From NCBI GenBank assembly GCA_018970165.1, contig JAGWWZ010000003.1, positions 1 to 57,992 on the forward strand: a stretch of DNA of 57,992 nt, written 5' to 3'. The DNA comes from Planctomycetota bacterium. Its GTDB lineage: Bacteria; Planctomycetota; Planctomycetia; Pirellulales; Pirellulaceae. The first letter of the stretch is position 1. Each line of letters starts with the position of its first letter. Of this stretch, positions 26,652 to 35,561 are shown one piece after another. Made by a program: the position numbers and the translations under genes. A model generated the notes under the pieces. It did not search any database. It saw only the letters and a list, made by a program, of their open reading frames with translations, and had not been told where the DNA came from.

Positions 26652-27014
26652 CTAATCCAGCGCGATGTCGAGAGTCGATTGACCCGCGGACACCGTGACC
26701 GTTCTGGTCATACTGGCCTGTCGGAAGTCGGCAGGGACTTTATCAATGGCACCGGGCTTGCCTTCGTTCGCGGTTACATAGTAAGCATACTTACCGGGAA
26801 TCACTTCGCCGCGAAAACTACCGTCAGCTCCGACGCTAATAGGGACGACATGTCCGGTGTCCAGAGGCTGAAGTGTCAGAAGAACATCTCCAACAGCCGC
26901 GCCGGACGCAGTCAATTTCCCGGAGACGGAAACCGGACCCTGGTTCATTTCCACCTTGGGGCCGCATCCTATCAAGAGTGCGAGCCCCGCTAAAACCGCT
27001 ATCCATCTAGACAT
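26652..27014 (-). CDS. Small lipoprotein with a carboxypeptidase-regulatory-like fold
   Basis: A 120-residue protein with a lipoprotein signal (MSRWIAVLAGLALLIGC, lipobox LIGC). The mature part has the pattern VSVSGKLTASGAAVGDVLLTL ... GADGSFRGEVIPGKYAYYV, a transthyretin-like beta-sandwich common in planctomycete lipoproteins. It lies 17 bases after the DUF1559 pseudopilin gene and is almost certainly cotranscribed; this pairing is frequent in planctomycetes. No catalytic activity is expected. Confidence 0.8.
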   Translation of the reverse strand: MSRWIAVLAGLALLIGCGPKVEMNQGPVSVSGKLTASGAAVGDVLLTLQPLDTGHVVPISVGADGSFRGEVIPGKYAYYVTANEGKPGAIDKVPADFRQASMTRTVTVSAGQSTLDIALD

Positions 27015-27031
27015 ACGTAATCCTGTTATCC

Positions 27032-28204
27032 TTACTCAGGAACTTCATAGACCGTACCATCGTTTCGCCCAACCATCCACTTGGCGATTACACCATCGGT
27101 GTTCGCGGAGAGGAAACGAACCGAACCGTCACCAAACGTAGCGTTCAATCCAGCACCGTGGAACGAGAACGGCTCATCATTGACGCCGCAATTGTTGACC
27201 ACCCAACGGCATTCCGGCGGACCTCCTGTAGGAGACTGGTAATTGTTGAATCGTGCCAGTCGTGATCCAGGAGCAATAGCGTTGCTCGGACCAGAAAAAC
27301 CGTTGGTAACGGAGTCTGGATCAGCCCACGCCCACATGTGGCGTCCGGTAGTCCCTGTCGCAGCAGCTGCGGTACCGACAGGAAACGCAGGTGCGGCAAC
27401 TGGACCGTTGCGTGCCGAGAGCGCACCGAAAAGGGAAACGTTCGGGTGAGCCCGGCCAGCATCCTCGATGCAGAGAAGAGTGTTGGAAGTTCCGTCGGTG
27501 GTGCTCGCCATTTTGCTTTGGTCGCAGTCGAGCATACCTTGAACTCTCATCTGTGCGATTTGCGGATCGCTGGACGAGGTTCGGGATCCATACGTAGGCG
27601 AACCTACACGACTATCGATATCGGACAGGTCAATGAACATATAGTCCCAACCTCCGAGTCGATACAAAGGATCCCGCGTTCCAGTATCAAGAGGAGTTGA
27701 TGGGCAAACGTAGCTTGGAATCGAGGTCTGAGCAGCCAGTCCTCCAGATGGATGCGCTGGGTCGTCGAACGCTCTACCCTTGGTGTTGCGATGCAATAAA
27801 GCCCCAGTTGCGGAGACCAACAAGTGGCCGCTCGCTGCATCGGTTGTTGCGCCGTACGCAACCGTAGGCAATGTGGTCATGTCGAACATCTGGAAAACTG
27901 TCTGCTGCTCGATGTAAGGCAGAATTTGAGTTGCCGTAGAGTGGATTTGGTAGACCGTTGTGTTGCTACCAGTAGATCCGCACTGACCCGAACCAGGAAA
28001 TCGCTTGTAAGCCGACTCATGGTTCAAAACACCCAAACCGATCTGCTTCATGTTGTTCGAGCAGCTCATGCGTCTCGCGGCTTCGCGAGCAGCTTGTACG
28101 GCAGGCAACAATAGCCCCACCAAAATACCGATGATGGCAATCACCACCAGCAGTTCAACGAGCGTAAAACCTGCTCGCTGACGACGAGAAAAATCATTCA
28201 CCAT
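27032..28204 (-). CDS. DUF1559 type IV pilin-like secreted protein
   Basis: A 390-residue protein from the ATG at 28204 ([18 protein letters not shown]), preceded by [37 protein letters not shown] is the prepilin leader, cleavage before Phe, with the hydrophobic helix that assembles pseudopili. The C-terminus carries the DUF1559 pattern [21 protein letters not shown]. Planctomycetes have dozens of copies; the role is probably in surface or pilus-like structures, but is not established. A small lipoprotein gene follows. The 5-prime region contains repeated CTTAACA-type words and a palindrome. Confidence 0.92.
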   Translation of the reverse strand: MVNDFSRRQRAGFTLVELLVVIAIIGILVGLLLPAVQAAREAARRMSCSNNMKQIGLGVLNHESAYKRFPGSGQCGSTGSNTTVYQIHSTATQILPYIEQQTVFQMFDMTTLPTVAYGATTDAASGHLLVSATGALLHRNTKGRAFDDPAHPSGGLAAQTSIPSYVCPSTPLDTGTRDPLYRLGGWDYMFIDLSDIDSRVGSPTYGSRTSSSDPQIAQMRVQGMLDCDQSKMASTTDGTSNTLLCIEDAGRAHPNVSLFGALSARNGPVAAPAFPVGTAAAATGTTGRHMWAWADPDSVTNGFSGPSNAIAPGSRLARFNNYQSPTGGPPECRWVVNNCGVNDEPFSFHGAGLNATFGDGSVRFLSANTDGVIAKWMVGRNDGTVYEVPE

Positions 28205-28518
28205 GTCAAAAACTCCGAAAGGATTAATACGACGCACGACGCCCAACCTCTTCCGGCGTCAGACTCTCGAAGAATATCCACGATGGTAAAGATGAATAGC
28301 TTTGAGATGGCGAATTCCCCAAGACTTAACAGAACCGGGCTGTTCGCCCAATTGCTTAACACGAAACACACAATAACCCTTGTTAATTCTTAACAATCTT
28401 TAGAGGATCGCTCTGCGAAGGGGGTGGACGTCCGCTCCAACCAACACGCCCTAATTACCGGATGGCCTCTTCGAAGACTCAGGGACGTGCCACCCACTCC
28501 AACTAAGATCGATGATGG
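28205..28518. promoter_or_regulatory. 314-base upstream region of the DUF1559 gene with an operator-like palindrome
   Basis: No gene. The region is AT-rich around 28350-28400. A perfect palindrome TTGTTAA-TTC-TTAACAA lies at 28380-28396, and the words CTTAACA or its complement occur several more times between 28324 and 28396 (for example ACTTAACAG and GCTTAACAC). This spacing near the start of the DUF1559 gene resembles a repressor or activator site. I cannot assign the regulator. Confidence 0.45.
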
Positions 28519-29145
28519 CTACCGGTTCAATGAATCGCCTGGGATTCGAGAGGAGTCCTTGCTCGCAACCGTATCCGTTTTCATAGTCTGCGCCTCTTTT
28601 TCTCGCAGGAATTGCAGAGAGTATCGGTTCGTGCCGTGAATGATGCGAACGGAGTTTTCTTGGCGATCGATCGTTCCCAGAAAGATCCTGTGGACCAACC
28701 AGGCTGGATGGTCGGGAGCGATTTTGTTCGGAGGAATCATTTCCAGATGGATCCACAGCCAACCCCGTTCTGATTCCATGCCGACCCAGCGCAGTTCCGA
28801 TTGCGGCGGCGGCGACTCCTCGCTATCCATGCTATCCATCGCAGCAATCACTTCAGAGACCGACTTTGATGCGGGCAAATCGACGATCGCGAATTGCTTG
28901 TTGAGAAACGGGATCACTTGTTCCGAGAAATGGGAATCGTCAATCGAGCAAGGTTTGCGTTGTGCCTGTGCGACGGCGCGTTCGAGGTCTTGTGGATGCA
29001 CGCGAAGGGAAACCTCCCAGTGTTGTTTCTCTTCATTCCATTCCATTTGCCCGACGCAAACATGAAACGGATGGGCACCGATGCCATTCGCCGCGCACGC
29101 TACCACCAGAAGAATCGCAGTCCAATCTGCCAGGAATCGCATCAT
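28519..29145 (-). CDS. DUF6702-like exported protein
   Basis: A 208-residue protein with a signal peptide (MMRFLADWTAILLVVACAANGIGA). The mature N-terminus HPFHVCVGQMEWNEEKQHWEVSLRVHPQDLERA matches the opening of the DUF6702 family. In Bacteroidetes such proteins frequently sit beside M1-type metallopeptidases, and here the gene starts inside the stop of an M1 gene (4-base ATGA overlap). The later part has SERGWLWIHLEM and NSVRIIHGTNRYSLQF strands. Function unknown; a periplasmic partner of the peptidase is an inference from the shared gene pair. Confidence 0.72.
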   Translation of the reverse strand: MMRFLADWTAILLVVACAANGIGAHPFHVCVGQMEWNEEKQHWEVSLRVHPQDLERAVAQAQRKPCSIDDSHFSEQVIPFLNKQFAIVDLPASKSVSEVIAAMDSMDSEESPPPQSELRWVGMESERGWLWIHLEMIPPNKIAPDHPAWLVHRIFLGTIDRQENSVRIIHGTNRYSLQFLREKEAQTMKTDTVASKDSSRIPGDSLNR

Positions 29146-31613
29146 GTTTTCACCTTGCGCTTATTGGTCTCTTTGCGATCCTTCTTTTTCTTCTTCGGCA
29201 CGTCCGGTTTCTTCTCTTCCTCTGGTTGCTTAGGGGCTTCGGCCGTTGCTTCGTTCTTTTGAGCCTCCTCTTTCTTCTGTGCGTCGCGGCGGGCTCGCGC
29301 CATAGGGTTGTCTCCTCCTCCGCGTCGCTGGGCTTTGAAGAGTTGGAATCGCGAAGGCTCAATGACAGGCGGGAAGTGGTTATTGTCACGATCGATATCG
29401 GCGGTTTCCCGATAGGGATCAAGCTCGAACTTGACGATCGGTTGGTCGACGATAATGGTCGTCTCGCAGCGATTGGAATCGATTCGCCAGATTTCGGCGG
29501 GGATTCGAAACTCTTGTTCCGATCCATCTTCGAGGGTGACCATGAGGATCACCGGCATCACAAGGCCTCCGACGTTCTTGAAGGAGACTCGGTAGAATCG
29601 ATCGGTGGATTCGAGCAGGGCTCGTTCTTTGTCGGATAACTCAGCCAGGGCTTTTTCGTAGGCTTTTCGCTGTTCATCGGTAACGGCGGCGGGATCGTAT
29701 TCGTTGTAAAAATCTTTGAGCTCAGGAAACTGGTCGGCTCGTTTGGGGAGCGACTCGTTTCGCTGTTGTGAGAGGGTTTTGCGGCGCGATTCTTTTTTTG
29801 CCTTGGCATCCTCGGCAGCTTGATCGGGGGTGCGTGGATCGACCAGATAGACACCGATTTTGTCGATTGCGATATCGCAGTGGTCGGTCGTGTAAAACCA
29901 GCCTCGCCAGAACCAATCCAAATCTCGTCCGGTCGCATCTTCCATGGTGCGAAAGAAGTCGGCGGGCATCGGACGCTTGAACTTCCATCGCCTCGCATAT
30001 TCCTTGAACGCGAAGTCGAACAGTTCTCGTCCGAGGATGGTTTCCCGCAAGATGTTCAGGGCAGTGGCAGGTTTGCTGTAGGCATTGGGGCCGAACTGCA
30101 TGATCGAATCGCTGTTGGTCATGATCGGCACTTGCTCAGTGCTTTGCATGTAGGGGACGATCAGTTCGGGCTCGCCGCGCTGGGAAGGATAGTTCTCTTC
30201 CCACTCCTGTTCGGAAAGATATTGAAGGAAAGTGTTGATCCCTTCGTCCATCCAGGACCATTGGCGTTCGTCGCTGTTGACGATCATGGGAAAGTAGTTG
30301 TGACCCACTTCATGGATGATCACCGAGATGAGGGCGTACTTGGTCGCAGCGGAATAGGTTCCGTCCTCGCCGGGTCTGGGGCCATTGAAGCAGATCATCG
30401 GGTATTCCATCCCGCCGACCGGACCATTGACGCTGATAGCGACCGGATAGGGATAATCGAAGGTGTATCGGCTGTAGACGTTGAGCGTATGAATGATCGA
30501 GTGGGTGGAGTATTTGCTCCATAGCGGTTCCCCTTCGTTGGGGTAGAAACTCATCGCCATCACTCGATTGTCGTTGACTTGATGACCCTGCGCATCCCAG
30601 ATGAATTTTCGGCTCGATGCGAAGGCGAAGTCGCGTACGTTTTCGGCGTAGAAAATCCATGTTTTGGTGGAGTCGGTTTTTTCGGTCTCGTTTGCCTTGG
30701 CTTCTTCCGGGGTGACGATGAAGACCGGGCGCTCGGCTGTCGCGGCCTGCTCGAGTCGTTCGCGCTGCTCCTGCGTTAGGACTTCGTTGGGGTTTTGCAG
30801 TTGGCCGGTAGAGGCCACGATGTGGTCGGATGGGACGGTGATGCGCACCAAATAGTCGCCGAACTCGAGCGTGAACTCACCCTGGCCGAGATACTGTTTG
30901 TGTTGCCAACCGGTCACGTCGGTGTATGCGGCCAATCGAGGAAACCACTGCGCAATTTCATAGATCGCGTTTTGATCCTTCTCAAAGAACTCGTAGCCGG
31001 TTCTCCCTCCGATGAATCGCGTGTTATTGATCTTGTAAGACCAGCGAATCTTGAGCGTGTACTCCTCGCCACTCAGCAGGGTTTGCGGCAGATCGATCCG
31101 CATCATCGTGTCGACAACGAAGTTGGGTAGCGGACGGTCCTGAGCATCGGTAACCGCTTCTATTTTGCAACTGCCGTCAAAGGTTCGCCGTTCGAGTTGA
31201 GCTTCGAATTCCGAGGTGGGTACACGCGGGGAGGTCATCATCCGTCCGCTGCGCGTTCGGTTGGCATCGCTTTGAGGCGAGAAGATGTTGGGATCCACCT
31301 GCACCCAAAGATATCGAATCGCGTGTGGGGATTGATTTCGGTAGCGAATCGTTTCCGATCCCGTGATCGATTGGTCTGTTTCATTGAGAACAACATCGAT
31401 GGTGTAATCGACCTTCTGTTGCCAATAGTCCGGACCAGGTTCTCCGGCAGCGGAGCGATAGCTGTTCGGGGTGGGGAGGATCTCCTCGAGCTGACGGAAC
31501 TTATCCTCTTGGCCGTATTTTTTGTTCGGGAAAGGCTGAGACCAAGCATCCGAAGAATGGAAAGACCAAAACAATCCGAGAGCTAGGATAAAAACATATT
31601 TGTAGGCAGGCAT
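29142..31613 (-). CDS. M1-family metallopeptidase, exported
   Basis: An 823-residue protein with a signal peptide (MPAYKYVFILALGLFWSFHS). The zinc site is HEVGH at 434-438 with Glu457 (MDEG) 19 residues after His438, the HExxH-x18-E pattern of M1 aminopeptidases. GGMEYP upstream corresponds to the GxMEN substrate loop, with Tyr-Pro in place of Asn. The last 60 residues are Lys/Glu-rich low complexity (KKKKKDRKE), which is unusual for the family. It probably trims peptides in the periplasm. The DUF6702 gene follows with a 4-base overlap. Confidence 0.9.
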   Translation of the reverse strand: MPAYKYVFILALGLFWSFHSSDAWSQPFPNKKYGQEDKFRQLEEILPTPNSYRSAAGEPGPDYWQQKVDYTIDVVLNETDQSITGSETIRYRNQSPHAIRYLWVQVDPNIFSPQSDANRTRSGRMMTSPRVPTSEFEAQLERRTFDGSCKIEAVTDAQDRPLPNFVVDTMMRIDLPQTLLSGEEYTLKIRWSYKINNTRFIGGRTGYEFFEKDQNAIYEIAQWFPRLAAYTDVTGWQHKQYLGQGEFTLEFGDYLVRITVPSDHIVASTGQLQNPNEVLTQEQRERLEQAATAERPVFIVTPEEAKANETEKTDSTKTWIFYAENVRDFAFASSRKFIWDAQGHQVNDNRVMAMSFYPNEGEPLWSKYSTHSIIHTLNVYSRYTFDYPYPVAISVNGPVGGMEYPMICFNGPRPGEDGTYSAATKYALISVIIHEVGHNYFPMIVNSDERQWSWMDEGINTFLQYLSEQEWEENYPSQRGEPELIVPYMQSTEQVPIMTNSDSIMQFGPNAYSKPATALNILRETILGRELFDFAFKEYARRWKFKRPMPADFFRTMEDATGRDLDWFWRGWFYTTDHCDIAIDKIGVYLVDPRTPDQAAEDAKAKKESRRKTLSQQRNESLPKRADQFPELKDFYNEYDPAAVTDEQRKAYEKALAELSDKERALLESTDRFYRVSFKNVGGLVMPVILMVTLEDGSEQEFRIPAEIWRIDSNRCETTIIVDQPIVKFELDPYRETADIDRDNNHFPPVIEPSRFQLFKAQRRGGGDNPMARARRDAQKKEEAQKNEATAEAPKQPEEEKKPDVPKKKKKDRKETNKRKVKT

Positions 31614-32049
31614 GTTTGATGTGCTGGTTAGAGGATGAATGACTCGGATACATCAAGTTTGCGGGTTGGCGAACGCATTCAGTCTGATCCATTTTGCGAG
31701 CGTGTCAAAGCCGCGAATCAGCAACTAAAGGTTTCCTGAGTGTCGAAGTGGCTGATTTTCAGAAAAGTTTTAGCAGATGCTACAAGTTCGCCCACGCGCA
31801 CCCGTGGTGGAAAAGGGACGCGGAATAGAAAAAACATCGATCCAATCATTTGCCGAACGAGAAATCGAGAGCAAGACTTTCGCAGTGCCTGGAAAAAGGT
31901 CGTGGTAGCGAAGCCCGCCGAGGTGTCGCGCTCGGTGAATGTGACTAAACGTTGTCACGCTCATAGGGATCATTTCGACTGCCATTCCTTTGCTGGTACG
32001 CGGAACGGATGCTTTGGATCACGGACGAGAATTGAAAAAAGGATTTACT
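31614..32049. other. 436-base divergent intergenic region
   Basis: Separates the M1 peptidase gene (minus) from the Cys-rich secreted protein gene (plus), so it must hold promoters for both. The strand ends with AAAAAAGGATTT before the ATG at 32050, which is a usable ribosome-binding site. A small inverted pair GTGAC...GTCAC is at about 31941-31958. An open frame at 31740-32117 has no coding look. Otherwise I see nothing specific. Confidence 0.4.
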
Positions 32050-32658
32050 ATGCGACGCATGATGCAATCGCTCTTGGTTTTGGCTCTGCTGGCCACTTCT
32101 GCCTCGGCTCAAAGTGAACTGACTTTGGATGCCGCACCCGGTGCTGAAGCGGAAAGCTGCAATACGTGCACTTCCAACCAAATCCCACAGCCATCGATGA
32201 GTGGTTGCGGAAATAGCGTTGGGTCGCAAGTAGCGGCCTACATGAACGCCTATCCAACGCATCCCAATCTTTGGGCTTCTTATCCCGCAGAGCGTTCGAA
32301 GCGGTTAGATTGTCTGTATCGCCACGTTAATGATTGCAATTGCGAAGACCCGAAGCGGAATCTCTATGCTCATCCTTCCACGATCTGCACAAAAAGTTGT
32401 GGAACGAGTTGTGGTGCCGGCGAAGGGAAGGGTTGCGAAACGGAGGTCGGTCCATTGACGTCCGCAGTGAATGGGAAAGTCGCATCTGGATTGGCCCAAC
32501 TATATACACAGCCATCTTCTGTGATCTACACCCAGCCAGCGGTGGTTGTGCTTGGAAAAAATAAGCCAATCGCACCGCGAGCGAATACTGCCCGCTTGTC
32601 TGCGGTTCCTGTCGCTAAACCGGTCAATGCAGGATTGACGGTAAAGCCATTGCGGTAA
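32050..32658 (+). CDS. Cys-rich secreted hypothetical protein
   Basis: A 202-residue protein from the ATG at 32050, which opens a clean signal peptide (MRRMMQSLLVLALLATSASA). The mature chain has 11 cysteines in the first half (SCNTCTSN, GCGN, DCLYRHVNDCNCED, CTKSCGTSCG, GCE), a spacing that suggests disulphides or metal. The C-terminal half is Ala/Val/Pro-rich without cysteines. I do not recognise a family. A rho-independent terminator lies 175 bases downstream. Confidence 0.7.
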   Translation: MRRMMQSLLVLALLATSASAQSELTLDAAPGAEAESCNTCTSNQIPQPSMSGCGNSVGSQVAAYMNAYPTHPNLWASYPAERSKRLDCLYRHVNDCNCEDPKRNLYAHPSTICTKSCGTSCGAGEGKGCETEVGPLTSAVNGKVASGLAQLYTQPSSVIYTQPAVVVLGKNKPIAPRANTARLSAVPVAKPVNAGLTVKPLR

Positions 32659-32832
32659 GCAACTCGTAGTGTGTCGCGATGGGCTTTGTGCCGAGCATGC
32701 CGAGAGTGCCAACTGCGCCAATTGTGACAGCCGTTGTTTTCTTACTGTGGATTGAGGCGATCCTTCGCCGATCGTGAACAAGGCATGGATTGGTGAGCGA
32801 CCGTCTGTCAACGATGGTCCTCCGACAATGAG

Positions 32833-32872
32833 GCCATGGTGTGACGATGGAGCGACATGCCATGGCTTTTTT
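32833..32872 (+). terminator. Rho-independent terminator
   Basis: GCCATGG at 32833-32839 pairs with CCATGGC at 32860-32866 (TGT/ACA extends the stem with a bulge), followed at once by six T. It is in the right direction to end transcription of the Cys-rich secreted protein gene and sits before the convergent minus-strand gene ending at 32885. Confidence 0.65.
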
Positions 32873-32884
32873 CGTTCTTGGAGA

Positions 32885-35437
32885 TCATTCCCAAGTGGCG
32901 AATGCTGCGTCGATTTCGGTCAGCGGTCCCATCAGAACGAGTTCCTCGGTCACTCCGTTGTTCTTTTCATCGTAGTCGGAGTTGATTTGCTCCCATGTGG
33001 TGCAGCCTGGGCATCCGCATCGGTCTGGACCCTCGCGTCGGATTGGGCTGGTTCCTGATCGATAAACGATCCATGTGGTCGGATCGTTTTCCGACTTGTC
33101 CAAGGCGAACGATTGCAAGCGAGGTTGTTCGCTGCTGTGGATGGATTCGATCACAACGGGAGGGGCGGTAAATTCACCTTCACCCGCGCCTCCCATTCCA
33201 GAACCACCCCGTTGATTGATGTAATTGATGACCATCAAAACATCGAGTGGCCCAAGAGTTCGATCGCCATCAACATCCAGGTAGGGAGGAGGAGTGATCG
33301 GCGAGCCGGAGAGGGGGCGAGCCCCGCTTTCGTTGATTTCGTTGATCAGGATGAGCACATCGAGCGGAATAATGCTGCCATCTCCGCTGACATCTTCTGG
33401 TATCCCAGGATTTTGCCATGGGCTGGGCGGAATATAGACCCCGAAATCAACATGTGTTACCGATGGCTGGGATCCATAGGCGACGTTTAGAATTCCACCG
33501 ATCGTGTTGGTATGAACGGTATCGCTTACTGGGTTGACTACTTGGACTCGATAATCGCCGGCGGGGAGATTCTCCAGGAAGTAACTTCCATCGGAAGCGG
33601 TTCGCGTTTCGCTCTTGGGCCCGAAGCGAAGGTAATCGAACTTCACAAAGGAGTTTTGGAATCCTCGGGCGATAACATAGGATATGCGGGCATCACCGGT
33701 TCCGACCTCCATGGTAACACGCTGGTTCCGCAGCATGCCGCGTCGCTCGAACCTTTCAATCAGGGTTCCATCGGCTGCATAGGCATCGAGCCGGATGTTG
33801 GTGTTGTCTGCGGCAGCGATGGCATCAAGCGAAACAAAAGAGGTCGGCGTGTCGAATCGAGCTCGAAGCTGATACGACTGATCGTTGAACGACTCGACGT
33901 ACCTTCCAAGCCGAAACGAAAAAGGACGAAAGATGCGACTTCCGGTCGTCGCGCTGGTATCGTTGAATATGCCAATGGTGCCGTTGGCATCATTACCGAC
34001 TACATCTAACCTGACACCTCCAAGGTTACCCGAAAGCGCTCCGACGGGGTAATTGTCCGGTTCGATGACTCGCTGAAGAGAAATCGGCTGATTCTGTTCG
34101 TCTATCAATCGGACTGTGAGACCTTCAAAGCCGGATTCCGTAGCGTTCCAAGCTCGGTTCTGGTCTGAGTCTTTCCATACGAATCCCTGGATGGCATGCC
34201 TTGTAGTTGTATCTGGAACGTCGCCGATTCGTCCGTTGAAGATGTTGCTGAAGATGCCGATGCGAGGTTCAACAGCTCGTAGTTCGATGGTCTTTCCGAC
34301 ATCTGATGGAAGAATCTGAATCTTGAGATCCAAGTTCACGGTGTATGCGTTCGGTTCGCTCAGGGTTGTCCACGGGCCCGCTCCGATTCGATACTCAATG
34401 CGCCCAACGCGATTGAGCGTTATGTCGTTTTGAAACCCTGACGAATTCCGGTTGGGCAGCGTTTGCACGCTCGCCTTGCCGCTGAACAAGTACGATGAAG
34501 TCGTGGGCTCAAAACGGCCGGTACCTTCTAGACTGAGCGGCACATCGAGAACATCGAAAATGCCATCGCTGTCCGAATCTCGCCACCCGAGCATGGCCAA
34601 TGTCGAATCCGGTGAGATCACCAGTTCGTAGGCCTGCTGAAGCGATGTACTAGCAGACATGATGCTCGGAGCTTGTTGGAACGTGGGATTCGGATTGTTA
34701 TCGATCGCGTTGCTGTTTTGCGCATCGTAATAACCTCGGCGATCGTAGAAAGAACCGCTATTCTCGTATTCATCGCGAGCCCAGAAAATATGGCCTGTCT
34801 CATGCGCATACGTTGAGTCGGGACGCCCGGACGGGATCACCATGAACAAACCGCCTGCAAACGCGAAGGCTCGTGAGAACGATCCTCCTACGGCGAAGGA
34901 ATCGTCGAAATCCCGATCGGAATTGACGATAAAGACGGTAAAGGACCAGTCGGTCTGTAGCTTGGCTCTCTGCGATTGATTGAACGAGCGAATGTTTTGC
35001 TCAAAGTCGAAGCTGTTCGAAAAGCCGGTGTCACTGAGGAATTGGCCAATCCACGATTCGTATGCGTTGGATACGCGATTGATCGGCTCATAGGGTGTCG
35101 CCAAACGGTTGTCGACGTAGGTGCGATCGATCACCCATTCGATGGTGTGGACGGAACTCTCTTTCGCGAGGAGTTGGTTCCACCAATTCAGTCCCCGCTG
35201 CAGATTGTTCATGACAAACGACACATGGGACGGGGTCCAGTCCTCGGTGCTGGGATCGAGTGTGCCGTTGCTCTCCAACATCACGGGAGTGACCGCGATG
35301 CGACCGAGCATGAATTCGCCAAGATCGTTGGTGCTGGCCCCGAACGGCAGTCCAGCCATGACACGACGAGCCTCAAGGCTCTCAAAAGAGAGCTTTCGGA
35401 ATCGTTTATCGAGGTGGCGAGGTGACCGTTGACTCAT
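32885..35437 (-). CDS. Large LEPR-XLL-type secreted protein with putative metalloprotease and dockerin-like repeats
   Basis: An 850-residue protein. FESLEARRVMAG at 18-29 is the LEPR-XLL-type N-terminal motif of planctomycete exported proteins. HETGH at 212-216 followed by Asp222 fits HExxHxxxxxD, the zinc-ligand spacing of metzincin-like peptidases such as snapalysin. Residues from about 415 show an SdrD B-like segment (IQGFVWKDSDQNRAWN), then a beta domain. DVSGDGSIIPLDVLILINEIN and DVDGDRTLGPLDVLMVINYIN are two dockerin-type calcium-binding repeats. The C-terminus has a CGCPGC cluster. It probably acts outside the cell. The proteolytic role is an inference from the zinc motif. Confidence 0.8.
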   Translation of the reverse strand: MSQRSPRHLDKRFRKLSFESLEARRVMAGLPFGASTNDLGEFMLGRIAVTPVMLESNGTLDPSTEDWTPSHVSFVMNNLQRGLNWWNQLLAKESSVHTIEWVIDRTYVDNRLATPYEPINRVSNAYESWIGQFLSDTGFSNSFDFEQNIRSFNQSQRAKLQTDWSFTVFIVNSDRDFDDSFAVGGSFSRAFAFAGGLFMVIPSGRPDSTYAHETGHIFWARDEYENSGSFYDRRGYYDAQNSNAIDNNPNPTFQQAPSIMSASTSLQQAYELVISPDSTLAMLGWRDSDSDGIFDVLDVPLSLEGTGRFEPTTSSYLFSGKASVQTLPNRNSSGFQNDITLNRVGRIEYRIGAGPWTTLSEPNAYTVNLDLKIQILPSDVGKTIELRAVEPRIGIFSNIFNGRIGDVPDTTTRHAIQGFVWKDSDQNRAWNATESGFEGLTVRLIDEQNQPISLQRVIEPDNYPVGALSGNLGGVRLDVVGNDANGTIGIFNDTSATTGSRIFRPFSFRLGRYVESFNDQSYQLRARFDTPTSFVSLDAIAAADNTNIRLDAYAADGTLIERFERRGMLRNQRVTMEVGTGDARISYVIARGFQNSFVKFDYLRFGPKSETRTASDGSYFLENLPAGDYRVQVVNPVSDTVHTNTIGGILNVAYGSQPSVTHVDFGVYIPPSPWQNPGIPEDVSGDGSIIPLDVLILINEINESGARPLSGSPITPPPYLDVDGDRTLGPLDVLMVINYINQRGGSGMGGAGEGEFTAPPVVIESIHSSEQPRLQSFALDKSENDPTTWIVYRSGTSPIRREGPDRCGCPGCTTWEQINSDYDEKNNGVTEELVLMGPLTEIDAAFATWE

Positions 35438-35561
35438 GGAAATCCTTGGGAAAACACCTATTCATTCGATGATAGTCCGACGAAAAGATTCCCCGACCAG
35501 GTAGACAAAATTTCTACTTTTTCACGGAAGGAAGTTCCTGTCGTGATGCGGGAAGTAACGG

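Noticed and set aside
31740-32117. Open frame in the divergent region before the Cys-rich gene
   Set aside because: Arg/Lys-biased noise that overlaps the well-supported signal peptide gene in another frame.
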